Source of the DNA: Amycolatopsis vastitatis
GTDB lineage: Bacteria > Actinomycetota > Actinomycetes > Mycobacteriales > Pseudonocardiaceae
Direction: 5' to 3'
Length of the DNA stretch: 64,000 nt
Assembly (NCBI RefSeq): GCF_002234595.1
Contig: NZ_NMUL01000069.1
Span: forward strand, 1-64,000
The translations under genes and the position numbers were made by a program. Shown in pieces: positions 1 through 8,112 of the stretch. Below the pieces are notes generated by a model. That model was given only the letters and a program-made list of their open reading frames with translations, did not search any database and had not been told where the DNA came from. Numbering within the stretch: position 1 is the stretch's first letter; each line of letters starts with the position of its first letter.

Positions 1-1
1 C

Positions 2-47
2 TCGTTCATGACCTCGGACGACAGGAAAGGGTCGTTCATGACCTCGG
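2..47. repeat. 16-bp direct repeat, two copies
   Basis: The 16-mer TCGTTCATGACCTCGG occurs at 2-17 and again at 32-47, exactly 30 bp apart. It lies just beyond the 3' end of the MarR gene. The same 30-bp spacing separates two other intergenic repeats at 43344-43396, which also contain a TCATTCA/TGAATGA core, so both may belong to one class of interspersed intergenic repeats. The window edge cuts off anything further left. Function unknown. Confidence 0.6.
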
Positions 48-56
48 CAGCCCCCG

Positions 57-497
57 TCAGGCTCGCTGGTGGTGGTGCAGCAGGCGGGTGAGCAGGGTGG
101 TCAGGGTCTGCCGGTCCTCGGCCGTGAGCGGTCCGAGGAGGTCGTCCTGGGCCTGGTCGAGGGCCTCGTCCAGCCGGCGCAGCTGCCGGTCGCCCGCCTT
201 GGTGAGGCTGACGATGTTGCGCCTGCGGTCGTCCGGATCCGGTGTCCGCTCGACGAACCCCCGCTCGGCCAGTTCGTTGATCGCCGCGACGACGTCGCTG
301 CGGTCCATGTTGCACCGGCGGCCGAGCGCGGCCTGGCTGGCCGGCCCGAACTCGGCCAGCGCGGCGAGGATGCGGAAGTGGTACCCGCGCGCGTCCGCGG
401 CGGCGAAGCCCTCCGAGGCCAGCCGGTGGGCGTGCACGGCCAGCTGGGTGATCAGCCAGCTCGGTTTCGCGGTCAGGCGGGCGGGGGCTTCGTCCAC
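57..497 (-). CDS. MarR-family transcriptional regulator
   Basis: A 146-residue protein with the MarR winged-helix layout. An N-terminal helical region is followed by a recognition helix segment around residues 50-80 (SQAALGRRCNMDRSDVVAAI) and a wing with the typical D-P-D-D-R-R-R motif near residues 87-93. A C-terminal dimerisation helix rich in Leu, Asp and His follows. Length is normal for MarR. The start is a GTG with only a weak ribosome site. The gene runs toward the left window edge, and the small ACT-like gene ends 37 bases upstream of it. A GTTGG/CCAAC inverted repeat at 514-528 just before the start could be its own operator. The ligand cannot be told from sequence. Confidence 0.85.
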   Translation of the reverse strand: MDEAPARLTAKPSWLITQLAVHAHRLASEGFAAADARGYHFRILAALAEFGPASQAALGRRCNMDRSDVVAAINELAERGFVERTPDPDDRRRNIVSLTKAGDRQLRRLDEALDQAQDDLLGPLTAEDRQTLTTLLTRLLHHHQRA

Positions 498-513
498 GGA
501 GGCAGCCTACATC

Positions 514-528
514 GTTGGCGCCGCCAAC
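514..528. promoter_or_regulatory. Candidate MarR operator
   Basis: GTTGG and CCAAC arms separated by five bases sit 17 bases upstream of the GTG start of the MarR gene. MarR proteins commonly autoregulate from such short palindromes. The assignment rests on position only. Confidence 0.35.
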
Positions 529-533
529 CGGTA

Positions 534-809
534 TCAGGCGAGCTCGGAGGAGACGACCGACGGCAGCGCGCGCAGCCGGCCGAGCAGCGGCTCGATCTCG
601 TCGCCGGCCAGCAGGACGGCGCAGACCATGCTGCTTTCGCGGACGCCGTCCCGGATGTCGACGGAAAGCTCGTGCACGAGACGGCCGCCCTGGGCCAGCG
701 CGCCGACGAGACCGGGGACCTCCTCGACACCGCCGACGAAGTAGGTGGCGATCCGGCGTCGCAGCAGCAGCGTGGAACGGGGAGCGGGAACGGCGAACGA
801 AGTAGACAT
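534..809 (-). CDS. Small ACT-like domain protein
   Basis: A 91-residue protein. The ATG at 809 is preferred over longer in-frame starts because a GGAGAT ribosome site lies just upstream and the extra N-terminus is Arg/Pro-rich and unlike a fold. After about 17 residues the pattern follows an ACT domain of the acetolactate synthase small subunit type: a strand (RRIATYFVGGVEEVPGL), a helix (VGALAQGGR), two strands (VHELSVDIRDGV, SSMVCAVLL), a helix and a last strand (VVSSEL). ACT domains bind amino acids or act as small regulators. No enzyme partner is adjacent, so the role is unknown. The family call is by eye. Confidence 0.6.
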   Translation of the reverse strand: MSTSFAVPAPRSTLLLRRRIATYFVGGVEEVPGLVGALAQGGRLVHELSVDIRDGVRESSMVCAVLLAGDEIEPLLGRLRALPSVVSSELA

Positions 810-989
810 GGCGTGATCTCCACGGTTTCGGTGCGGGAGGGGATCGGGGCCAGGTCCCGCCGAGAAACACCGCGAAATCCGCGGTCGCCGACGCTGCGCG
901 CCGGCGACCTGGTTCAGCCGGCGCGCCGGGTTACGAGTCGCGAGGACATCAGGCGCTGCACGGCGACAGGCTAACACGCCGCCGGCCGG

Positions 990-1949
990 TCAGCTTGCCC
1001 GGATGATCGCCAGGCCGAGCGGGGTGATCTCGTGGATCTGCGACTTGCCCGAGCGGGAGCTGGTGATCAGCCCGCTCGCCCGCAGGACCGACGCGTGCTG
1101 GCTCGCCGTCGCCGGGGAGATGCCCGTCAGCTCGGCCAGCTCGCTCGTGTTGCAGCGCGTGATCGCCGTCGTCATGAGCACCCTGGCGCGCGTGTGGCCG
1201 AGCAGGGCCGCCAGTGACGGGCCCGGCTCCGCGTCGCTGTCGAAGCGGGCGTGGCTGATCGAATAGACCAGCGCCGGGGGCAGGGCCGGGTCCTTGTACG
1301 TCGTCGGCATGCCGTGCGCGAAGAACGCCGGGATCAGCTGGAGGCCGCGGCCGTTCAGGTGCAGTTCCTGCTCGATCGGGAAGCGCACCCGCAGCACCGG
1401 CGGCGTCCACGTGATGTCCGGGTGCAGCGTCGAAAGCAGCAGCTGGGGGCCGCCGCGGTCGAGGTTCGTCCGCAGCCGGCGGCGGTCGCGGGCGACCGCG
1501 TGGCGGACCGCCGCCCAGTCGGGGGCGACGCACTGGCGGTAGTAGTCCTGCAGGGCCGTGCCGAGCCGCCGCAGTTCGCGGGGCTCGCCGTCGGCGAGGC
1601 GGCGCAGCCACGGCTGGACGCGGGTGCCCTGCGCCGTGAGCTCGGCGACGTCGGCGGCCAGCGTCGGCTCCGGGGTTTCGAGCACCGCCGAAACCCCTTC
1701 GCCGATCGTGCGGGCCCCGGCCGGGGTGAGGAAGTCGGGGCAGTAGCCGTACGGCGGGACGGCCGACATGAGCAGCCGGCCCGACTCCGGGACCGCGGAG
1801 CGTGATCCCCGGCGCCACCGGCCGAAGAGCGGCTCGCCCTCCGGCCGCCGGATCCGGTAGCTGCTCATCAGCAGTTCCCACATCGGGTCGGCGTCCTCGG
1901 CGATGGTCACCTTCGCCAGGTCGGCTTCCGTGAAGTGCACGTTCAACAT
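990..1949 (-). CDS. ArsR-type winged-helix regulator with large N-terminal domain
   Basis: A protein of about 319 residues. Its last 80 or so residues form an ArsR-like winged helix: LLGHTRARVLMTTAITRCNT, then the recognition helix region SELAELTGISPATASQHASV, then the wing SSRSGKSQIHEIT. The 230-residue N-terminal part has no motif known to me. It resembles the actinobacterial regulators in which a DUF5937-like domain precedes the HTH, which would serve as the sensor. A GTG three bases upstream (1952) is an alternative start. No operon partner is present; the conservon begins divergently at 2235. Confidence 0.75.
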   Translation of the reverse strand: MLNVHFTEADLAKVTIAEDADPMWELLMSSYRIRRPEGEPLFGRWRRGSRSAVPESGRLLMSAVPPYGYCPDFLTPAGARTIGEGVSAVLETPEPTLAADVAELTAQGTRVQPWLRRLADGEPRELRRLGTALQDYYRQCVAPDWAAVRHAVARDRRRLRTNLDRGGPQLLLSTLHPDITWTPPVLRVRFPIEQELHLNGRGLQLIPAFFAHGMPTTYKDPALPPALVYSISHARFDSDAEPGPSLAALLGHTRARVLMTTAITRCNTSELAELTGISPATASQHASVLRASGLITSSRSGKSQIHEITPLGLAIIRAS

Positions 1950-2234
1950 CACCCTTGAGCGTAGCCCGGCCGTCCGGGCGCCCCGACGCGCCGGTGCCGG
2001 AAATTCACGGACCCGGCCGGGAATTCAGTTCGATTTGCGCGCCTTCTTCACCCTCCGCAAGGGTAAAAAGCCGTGCCGTGGCAGTTCACCCTGCGTAGCT
2101 GGTGCGTACGGGGGAAACGGCCGGTGTTCCTTGACAACACCGCGGTCGCCGGAGTTACGTCTCCGGCTGAATTCCGCGGAAAACGAACCAGAAATCGTTC
2201 TCGGGCCACCGGTACGAATCGAGCCACGCCACCG

Positions 2235-4469
2235 ATGAAAGAAGACGAACCTCCATCCCGTCGTTCCGCCGTGTCCTGGAATCCGGGTAGCTGGCGGTTG
2301 CGCACCAAGATCTCCGTGGTGCTGTTGCTGCCCGTACTGGTCGCACTGCTGCTGGCAGGCGGACGCGTGCAGGCCGAGCTCGCCCAGGCGGGCGGCTTGA
2401 GCGCCGTGCGCGACCAAATGCCGGTCGTGCAAGGGATTTCCGAACTCGCCGGTCTCGTCGACGACGAGATGATCCACGACGGCGGAGCCGCCCAGACCGC
2501 CGCGGTCGACGCGAAAGCCGCTTCGGTCCGCCACGACGCCGCATTTTCCCAGCTCAACCTCCCGCTGTCGCGGACATTGGAAGATCAGCTCGGTAAATTG
2601 GCCGGCCTGCGCCAGCAGACCGGTTCGCAAGCGGCGAAAAGCGCCGCTTACCACGACTTCACCGTGGCGCTCAGCGAACTGATCGCCGGTGTCGTCCGGC
2701 AGGCCGGGAATACCGATCTCGACGCCGCGGCCGCCGTCGCCGAAGCATTGGTACAGCTGCGCACCGGCCTTGCCGGGCAGGAAGCGCTCGCCGGGAATCC
2801 GGCGGACGAACTGGCGACCGCGGTCGCCGAAGAAACCGTGCTGACCGGCCAGATCCGGCGGGCGCTGCCCGCCGGCGCGGCGGCGGCCCGGTTCGCCGCG
2901 GCGACCAGCCCCGGCGCCGGCGGACCCGCGGCGAAGCGCGCCGTGCTCGGCACCATCCTCGCCGAGCAGGTGAAGACGCTTTCGGACGCGGTCGGCGTGC
3001 AGACCAACCTCGCCCGTTCCGACGCGCTGCGCGACGCCGCGCTGGTACTCGCTTCCCTGCTCGGCGCCCTTGCCATCGCCCTCGCCGTGGCCCGGTCGGT
3101 GGTCGCCCCGATCCGGCGGCTGCACGCGGCCGCGCTCGACACCGCGCGACGGCGGCTGCCCGCCACGATCGAACGCATCCGGGAAGGCGACGACGTCGAC
3201 TGGCGGGCGACCGCGGCGCTCCCGGTCGACTCCGAGGAGGAGATCGGGCAGCTCGCGCGCGCCTTCGACGACATGCACCGGCAGGCGGTGCGCCTGGCCG
3301 TCGGCGAGCAGGCCGAGATGCGGATCCAGGTCAGCGAGATGTTCATGACGCTGTCGCGGCGCAGCCAGTCGCTGGTTGAGCTGCAGCTGTCGGTGATCGA
3401 GGACCTCGAAGCCGACGAGCAGGACCCGCAGCGGCTGGCCGAGCTGTTCCAGATCGACCACATCGCCACCCGGCTGCGGCGCAACGGCGAGAACCTGCAG
3501 GTCCTGGCGGGCGGGCGGCCGGTGCGCCGCGACGTCGGGCCGGTCGCGACGGTCGAGCTGCTGCGGGCCGCGACGTCGGAGGTCAAGGACTACCAGCGCG
3601 TCACCCTCGGCAACGCGCCGCGGGGGTCGGTGCAGTCCGAGGCCGCGGCCGACGTCGTGCACATCCTCGCCGAGCTGCTGGAGAACGCCATCCGCTCGTC
3701 CCCGCCGGACGAGCAGGTCGTGCTCACCGCCGACCGCGGCTTCGACGGCGGCCTGCTGATCGAAGTCGTCGACGTCGGGCTCGGCATGAGCCGCGAAGAC
3801 CTCGAAGCGGCGAACGCCCGGCTGGCCGCCGGGGCGGCGGTGAGCCCGGAAACCACCCGCCGGATGGGCCTGTTCGTGGTGAGCAGGCTGGCCGCCTCCC
3901 ACGGGATCACCGTCCGGCTGCGGCCCACGACCACGCGGACCGCCAGCGCCGGCATCACCGCCAGCGTGCACGTCCCCGGCGTGCTGATCCTGGTCGACCT
4001 GCCGCCGCGGCCCGGGCTGCCCCCGATGACCCCGGCGGTCAACGGCACCGCCCGCCACGAGCTCGAACCGCGGTGGCCCGCCGAAGAACCCGGTCCCGCG
4101 CCGTCCGCTGTCACGGAGCACACGCCGATGCCGACGCCGATCTTCGACCAGATGCTGTCGCACTGGTTCGCCGACACCCCCGCCCAGGTGGCGCAGCCCG
4201 GGGCCTGGGCGACTCCCGCCGACCCGGTCCGGCAGGCCGCGGAAGCCGCGATCGGCACCCTGGACGACGTCGAGTTCACCGACTCGGGGCTGCCGACCCG
4301 GCAGCCGGGCGCGCAGCTCGCGCCGGGCTCGGTGACCCCGCGGCAGCCGAAGCCGGCCGACCCGTCCTTCCGCGATCCCGCCGCCGTGCGGAACAACCTT
4401 TCCCGGCACTACAGCGGCATGCGCGCGGCCCGGCACCGGGTCGCGGCCGATCCGAAGGCGGAGCAGTGA
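2235..4469 (+). CDS. cvnA: Conservon sensor histidine kinase (CvnA-type)
   Basis: A membrane sensor kinase of 744 residues when started at the ATG at 2235. The reading frame is open back to 2073, but that extension lacks signal or fold features. Residues 22-45 form the first membrane segment (KISVVLLLPVLVALLLAGG). A roughly 240-residue extracytoplasmic helical domain of nitrate/nitrite-sensor type follows, then a second membrane segment (ALVLASLLGALAIALAVA), a HAMP-like region and a kinase core. The core has an N-box (ELLENAIRSS), a G-box (VDVGLGMS) and RMGLFVVSRLA. The C-terminus is Pro-rich and probably disordered. It is the first gene of a four-gene conservon, where CvnA binds the downstream Roadblock, DUF742 and GTPase proteins. 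Its stop overlaps the next start as TGATG. Confidence 0.9.
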   Translation: MKEDEPPSRRSAVSWNPGSWRLRTKISVVLLLPVLVALLLAGGRVQAELAQAGGLSAVRDQMPVVQGISELAGLVDDEMIHDGGAAQTAAVDAKAASVRHDAAFSQLNLPLSRTLEDQLGKLAGLRQQTGSQAAKSAAYHDFTVALSELIAGVVRQAGNTDLDAAAAVAEALVQLRTGLAGQEALAGNPADELATAVAEETVLTGQIRRALPAGAAAARFAAATSPGAGGPAAKRAVLGTILAEQVKTLSDAVGVQTNLARSDALRDAALVLASLLGALAIALAVARSVVAPIRRLHAAALDTARRRLPATIERIREGDDVDWRATAALPVDSEEEIGQLARAFDDMHRQAVRLAVGEQAEMRIQVSEMFMTLSRRSQSLVELQLSVIEDLEADEQDPQRLAELFQIDHIATRLRRNGENLQVLAGGRPVRRDVGPVATVELLRAATSEVKDYQRVTLGNAPRGSVQSEAAADVVHILAELLENAIRSSPPDEQVVLTADRGFDGGLLIEVVDVGLGMSREDLEAANARLAAGAAVSPETTRRMGLFVVSRLAASHGITVRLRPTTTRTASAGITASVHVPGVLILVDLPPRPGLPPMTPAVNGTARHELEPRWPAEEPGPAPSAVTEHTPMPTPIFDQMLSHWFADTPAQVAQPGAWATPADPVRQAAEAAIGTLDDVEFTDSGLPTRQPGAQLAPGSVTPRQPKPADPSFRDPAAVRNNLSRHYSGMRAARHRVAADPKAEQ

Positions 4470-4903
4470 TGAGCACCCGGCAGGAAGGAACGGAAGTGGT
4501 CGACCAGTCCCGGAACTGGCTGGTGTCGGCGTTCACGCAGGAGGTACCCGGCGTCGCGCACGCGGCGCTCGTCTCGGCGGACGGGCTGCTCGTGGCGGCG
4601 AACGAAACCCTGCCGCGCGACCGGGCCGACCAGCTCTCGGCGATCGCGTCCGGCCTCGCGAGCCTCGCGCTCGGCACGGCGGACCTGTTCACCGCGGGCC
4701 GGGTCGTGCAGTCGGTGATCGAGATGGAGCAGGGCTTCCTCATGCTGATGAACGTCGGCGACGGCTCGAACCTGGTGGTGCTGGCCAACCCGGGCTGCGA
4801 CATCGGGCTGGTGGGGTACGAGATGACGTTGCTCGTCGACCGGGTCGGGAAGATGGTCGAGACCCCGGCCAGGCCCGCGGCCACGCCGGGGGCGGCCCGG
4901 TGA
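4469..4903 (+). CDS. cvnB: Conservon Roadblock/LC7 protein (CvnB-type)
   Basis: A 144-residue protein starting with MSTRQEGTEV. It carries the Roadblock/LC7 fold in the form typical of conservons: LVSAFTQEVPGVAHAALVSADGLLVAAN, then DQLSAIASGLASLALG, and the hydrophobic strands VIEMEQGFLMLMNVG and NLVVLANPGCDIGLVGYEM. Roadblock proteins in this context are thought to act as scaffold or activating partner for the Ras-like GTPase encoded two genes on. The start overlaps the kinase stop by one base and the stop overlaps the next start as GTGA, so translation is coupled. Confidence 0.92.
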   Translation: MSTRQEGTEVVDQSRNWLVSAFTQEVPGVAHAALVSADGLLVAANETLPRDRADQLSAIASGLASLALGTADLFTAGRVVQSVIEMEQGFLMLMNVGDGSNLVVLANPGCDIGLVGYEMTLLVDRVGKMVETPARPAATPGAAR

Positions 4904-5277
4904 CGGAAGGCCGGCGACGCGAGGGCGGGCGGCACGCGGCGTCGCTGGCCCGCCCGTACGCGTGGACCGCCGGTCGCACCCGGCCGACGGTCGACCTGGC
5001 GGTGGAAGCCCTCGTGGAGACGACGGCGGAGGGCCGCACCGCGCCCTACAGCCCGACCAACCCCCTGGCCGTGGTCACCCAGCTGTGCCTGCACCAGCGG
5101 TCGGTGGCCGAGGTCGCGGCCCACCTGGGCGTGCCGCTGGGCGTGGCCAGGGTGCTCATCGGCGACCTGCTCTTCGCCGGCCAGGTGTCGATCCGCGACA
5201 CGCTCACCGCGGACGCCTCCTGGGACGAACGGAACGACCTGCTCGAAAGGGTCCTCAGTGGACTACGTGCGCTCTGA
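4900..5277 (+). CDS. cvnC: Conservon DUF742 protein (CvnC-type)
   Basis: A 125-residue protein starting at a GTG that overlaps the upstream stop. It has the DUF742 signature: an RPYAWTAGRT motif near residue 16, the LCLHQRSVAEVAAHLGVPLGVARVLIGDLLFAGQV segment (a winged-helix-like pattern, quoted here in two parts around residues 65-100) and a C-terminal LLERVLSGLRAL. In conservons this protein bridges kinase and GTPase; its helix-turn-helix-like pattern could contact DNA or protein. It overlaps the GTPase gene by 20 bases. Confidence 0.9.
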   Translation: MTEGRRREGGRHAASLARPYAWTAGRTRPTVDLAVEALVETTAEGRTAPYSPTNPLAVVTQLCLHQRSVAEVAAHLGVPLGVARVLIGDLLFAGQVSIRDTLTADASWDERNDLLERVLSGLRAL

Positions 5278-5845
5278 CAAAAGGATCACCTCGGCGAAGA
5301 TCGTCGTGGCCGGCGGATTCGGGGCAGGCAAGACGACCTTCGTCGGTGCCGTCTCGGAGATCAACCCGCTGCGGACCGAAGCCCTGATGACGACGGCGGC
5401 CGTCGGCGTGGACCGGACCGAGGCGGTGCCGGGGAAGTTCTCCACCACGGTCGCGATGGACTTCGGCAGGCTCACCCTCGCCGACGACCTGGTGCTCTAC
5501 GTGTTCGGCACGCCCGGCCAGCACCGGTTCTGGTTCATGTGGGACGACCTGGTCTGCGGCGCGGTGGCGGCGATCGTCCTGGTCGACACGCGCCGCCTGG
5601 CGGACTGCTTCGCGCCGATCGACTTCTTCGAGTCGCGCGGCCTGCCGTTCCTCGTGGCCATCAACCAGTTCCAGGACACCCACCAGCACGCACCCGACCA
5701 GGTGCGCGAAGCCCTCAAGATCCCGGCGGCGGTGCAGATCATCACCTGCGACGCGCGGTCGCCGGACTCGACGAAGCAGACCCTCATCGCCGCGGCCGAG
5801 CACGCGCTCGCCGAGCTGCACGCGCCCCAGCAACGGAAAGCCTGA
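5258..5845 (+). CDS. cvnD: Conservon Ras/Rab-like GTPase (CvnD-type)
   Basis: A 195-residue small GTPase. The P-loop is GGFGAGKTT at about residues 19-27. A G3-like motif lies in YVFGTPGQHRFWFMW, with the Thr-Pro-Gly-Gln form usual for the bacterial conservon group. The G4 position reads AINQFQD, replacing the eukaryotic NKxD. The start is the GTG at 5258 inside the end of the DUF742 gene. It is the output GTPase of the conservon, expected to cycle between GTP and GDP states at the membrane complex. No dedicated exchange factor is visible other than the Roadblock partner. Confidence 0.92.
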   Translation: MDYVRSDKRITSAKIVVAGGFGAGKTTFVGAVSEINPLRTEALMTTAAVGVDRTEAVPGKFSTTVAMDFGRLTLADDLVLYVFGTPGQHRFWFMWDDLVCGAVAAIVLVDTRRLADCFAPIDFFESRGLPFLVAINQFQDTHQHAPDQVREALKIPAAVQIITCDARSPDSTKQTLIAAAEHALAELHAPQQRKA

Positions 5846-5860
5846 CAGGAGCCGGAGAAA

Positions 5861-6625
5861 ATGCCCATGGACCACGAAGACTTCGCGATGGGCAACTGGC
5901 TCGTCGTGCTCGCCTACCTCACCTCGGTGGTGGGGTGCGCCCTCGGGCTCGCCTGCACGCTGCAGGCGCGCTCCACCGACAGCCCGCGGGCCCGGCTGAC
6001 CTGGCTGGTGCTCGCGGCCGTGTCGATCGGCGGCGTCGGCATCTGGGTCATGCACTTCATCGCGATGCTCGGCTTTTCGACGCCCGGGATGCCGGTGCGG
6101 TACGACATCCTGCGCACGACGCTGTCGGCGATCCTGTCGGTGGTGGCGGTGTTCTGCGGGCTGCTGGTGTTCGGCGTCCGCAACCGGTTCGCCTGGAAGC
6201 GGCTGCTGCTCGGCGGGCTGCTCACCGGGCTCGCGGTGAACGTCATGCACTACACCGGGATGTGGGCGGTGCAGGTCAAGGGCACGATCGGGTACGACCC
6301 GACGCTGGTGGCGCTTTCGGTGGTCATCGCCGTCGTCGCGGCGACGGCGGCGCTGTGGTTCACGGTCGGGCTGGACAAGCTCCTGCCGCGGCTGGCGGCG
6401 GGCCTGGTGATGGGGGCGGCGGTGTCGGGCATGCACTACACGGGCATGGCGGCGGTGCGCCTGCACCTGGACCCGGCGGCGCCGGACCCGTCCGGCACCG
6501 AGGTGTTCTCGTTCCTGTTCCCGGTGTTCGTGCTGGCGGCACTGGCGATGGCGGTGCCGATCTGCGCGGTCCTGATGGCCACGTCCAGTTCGGAGGCGCC
6601 CCGGCACACGACGGTCGCCCCCTAG
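5861..6625 (+). CDS. MHYT-domain integral membrane sensor
   Basis: A 254-residue membrane protein with about seven hydrophobic segments. It has the three repeated MHYT units: MHF at residues 64-66 (MHFIAML), MHYT at 129-132 and MHYT at 191-194 (MHYTGMA). MHYT domains are proposed to bind a metal, perhaps copper, and to sense oxygen, CO or NO. No cytoplasmic output domain (GGDEF, EAL, kinase) is attached. An AGGAG ribosome site lies before the ATG. It starts 15 bases after the GTPase stop, so it is almost certainly the fifth gene of the conservon operon and may be its sensory input. Confidence 0.9.
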   Translation: MPMDHEDFAMGNWLVVLAYLTSVVGCALGLACTLQARSTDSPRARLTWLVLAAVSIGGVGIWVMHFIAMLGFSTPGMPVRYDILRTTLSAILSVVAVFCGLLVFGVRNRFAWKRLLLGGLLTGLAVNVMHYTGMWAVQVKGTIGYDPTLVALSVVIAVVAATAALWFTVGLDKLLPRLAAGLVMGAAVSGMHYTGMAAVRLHLDPAAPDPSGTEVFSFLFPVFVLAALAMAVPICAVLMATSSSEAPRHTTVAP

Positions 6626-7251
6626 TCCTTTGTGGACACGGGGAACCGGTCGGCGCTGAAGTGCACGAGGATCGCCGTCGCGCTCGCGCAGACGACGTCG
6701 CCCGCTTTCAACGTCCCGGCGGCGTGGAGCTTGCGGCCGTCCCGGCGCACGAGCCACCCTTCCGCGGTGAGCGGCACGGCGTACGGCGTCCCCTGGTGGT
6801 AGTCGACCGTCAGGGACGCCGTCATGCCGGGAAAGCCGGCCGCCGCGGTCGCGCGGCCCAGGACGTGGTCGAGGACCGCGGCCACCCAGCCGCCGTGCAC
6901 GCGGCCGGGCGGTCCTTCGTGCGCGGCGCCGAGGAGGACTTCGGCGCACACCGAGTCCGGCCCGACGTCCACCCACGACAACGGTGGCGCCAGCGGGTTC
7001 CCGGGCCCTTCGAGCGGGTTGTTGATGCTCAGGTGGCCCCCGCCTTCGAGGGCTGCGAGCAGCAAGGGGTTCGCGCCACCGGCCGCGCGCAGGGCGGCGG
7101 TGACGGCCTCGACCCGGCGTGCCGCGGCGGCGAGGTCGGCCTCGTCGTCGCGCACGCACACGGAAGCCTCGATCAGCTCGCGGATCCGGGAGCCGAGCAG
7201 CGCGCGGCCTTCCGGCACGCCGTCGACGACGGGAAACGGATTTTCGGGCAT
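6622..7251 (-). CDS. Hotdog-fold acyl-CoA thioesterase, PaaI-like
   Basis: A 209-residue protein beginning at an ATG with a GGGAG site directly upstream; a start 36 bases earlier would disrupt the operator. The C-terminal half is a hotdog thioesterase: RVHGGWVAAVLDHVLG near residues 115-130 holds the conserved H-G-G and Asp, followed by TASLTVDYHQGTPY and the outer strands KLHAAGTLKAGDVVCASATAILV. Members hydrolyse acyl-CoA or aryl-CoA esters. The N-terminal 75 residues are helical. Its 3' end overlaps that of the convergent MHYT gene by four bases. A KstR-like site lies 22 bases upstream, suggesting induction with steroid or fatty-acid breakdown. Confidence 0.82.
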   Translation of the reverse strand: MPENPFPVVDGVPEGRALLGSRIRELIEASVCVRDDEADLAAAARRVEAVTAALRAAGGANPLLLAALEGGGHLSINNPLEGPGNPLAPPLSWVDVGPDSVCAEVLLGAAHEGPPGRVHGGWVAAVLDHVLGRATAAAGFPGMTASLTVDYHQGTPYAVPLTAEGWLVRRDGRKLHAAGTLKAGDVVCASATAILVHFSADRFPVSTKD

Positions 7252-7272
7252 CGCGCTCCCTGGAGCCGGAAC

Positions 7273-7286
7273 TAGAACACGTTTCA
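7273..7286. promoter_or_regulatory. KstR-like operator upstream of thioesterase
   Basis: The plus strand reads TAGAACACGTTTCA. This fits TNNAACNNGTTNNA, the site described for the mycobacterial and rhodococcal sterol-catabolism repressor KstR, at all eight fixed positions. It lies 22 bases before the thioesterase ATG, where a repressor would block a promoter. Other TetR proteins of acyl-CoA metabolism use related sites, so the actual regulator is uncertain. Confidence 0.5.
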
Positions 7287-7297
7287 CTCTAGCAGTG

Positions 7298-8065
7298 TCA
7301 CCAGGTCGGACGGGCGCTGACGCCGCCGTCGACGACCAGGTCGTGGCCGGTGATCCAGGACGCCAGCGGGGAGGCCAGGAAGACGCACGCGTTGCCGATG
7401 TCGGCGGGCGTCCCCAGCCGGCCCAGCGGTGCGGCGCGGTGCCAGCGCGCGACGCCGTCGGGCCACTCCTGCTCCAGGCCCGCGCGCGAAACCAGCCCGG
7501 GGGACACCGTGTTGACGCGGATGCCGCGCGGCCCGTACTCCAGCGCCGCGCCGCGCGCGTGCATCACCAGCGCCGCCTTGGCCGCGCTGTAGTGGACGTG
7601 CCCCGGCGCGGGCTGCCGGGCCTCGATCGACGCGATGTGCGTGACGCTGCCGCCGTCGCGCATGCGCCGGGCCGCGGCCTGAGTGCAGGAGAACGCGCTG
7701 GTCAGCGTCGCGTCCAACATCGACTGCCAGCGCTGGGCCGTCAGGTCCGCGAGGGCTTCGACCGGCTGGACGCCGGCGTTGTTCACCAGCGCGTCGAGCC
7801 GGCCGCCCCAGTCCGCGACGGCGTCGAGCAGGGCGTGGCAGGCCCGCTCGTCGGTGAGTTCGGCGGCGAACGCGCGGGCCCGGCCGCCCGCGGCTTCGAT
7901 CGCCGCCACGACGTCGTCGGCGGCGCCCGGGCGGCGGTGGTGCACGGCCACCGCGCTGCCCGCTTCGGCGAACCGGAGCGCGATCCCCCGGCCGATACCG
8001 CCGGAAGCGCCGGTCACGCAGGTGATCGTGCCGGACAGGTCGGGCAGGCCGGGGGCGGAGGTCAC
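7298..8065 (-). CDS. Short-chain dehydrogenase/reductase
   Basis: A classical SDR of about 255 residues when started at the GTG at 8065 (VTSAPGLPDLSG). A GTG at 8086 would leave too little room for two divergent promoters. It has the cofactor motif TGASGGIGRG near residues 18-27, NNAGV, the catalytic Ser in THIASIE and the YSAAK active-site motif. The C-terminus (SWITGHDLVVDGGVSARPTW) is typical of FabG-like oxidoreductases using NAD(P)H. The substrate is unknown. It lies upstream of, and in the same direction as, the thioesterase gene, but the KstR-like site between them suggests separate control. Confidence 0.9.
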   Translation of the reverse strand: MTSAPGLPDLSGTITCVTGASGGIGRGIALRFAEAGSAVAVHHRRPGAADDVVAAIEAAGGRARAFAAELTDERACHALLDAVADWGGRLDALVNNAGVQPVEALADLTAQRWQSMLDATLTSAFSCTQAAARRMRDGGSVTHIASIEARQPAPGHVHYSAAKAALVMHARGAALEYGPRGIRVNTVSPGLVSRAGLEQEWPDGVARWHRAAPLGRLGTPADIGNACVFLASPLASWITGHDLVVDGGVSARPTW

Positions 8066-8112
8066 CGGCCGATCGTAGATCCGCACCCCCGGTCCGTCGT
8101 ACCTTGTGGGGC

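Noticed and set aside
2025..4436. Long open frame on the minus strand opposite the conservon kinase gene
   Set aside because: Low-complexity translation; the plus strand encodes a membrane kinase with all motifs.
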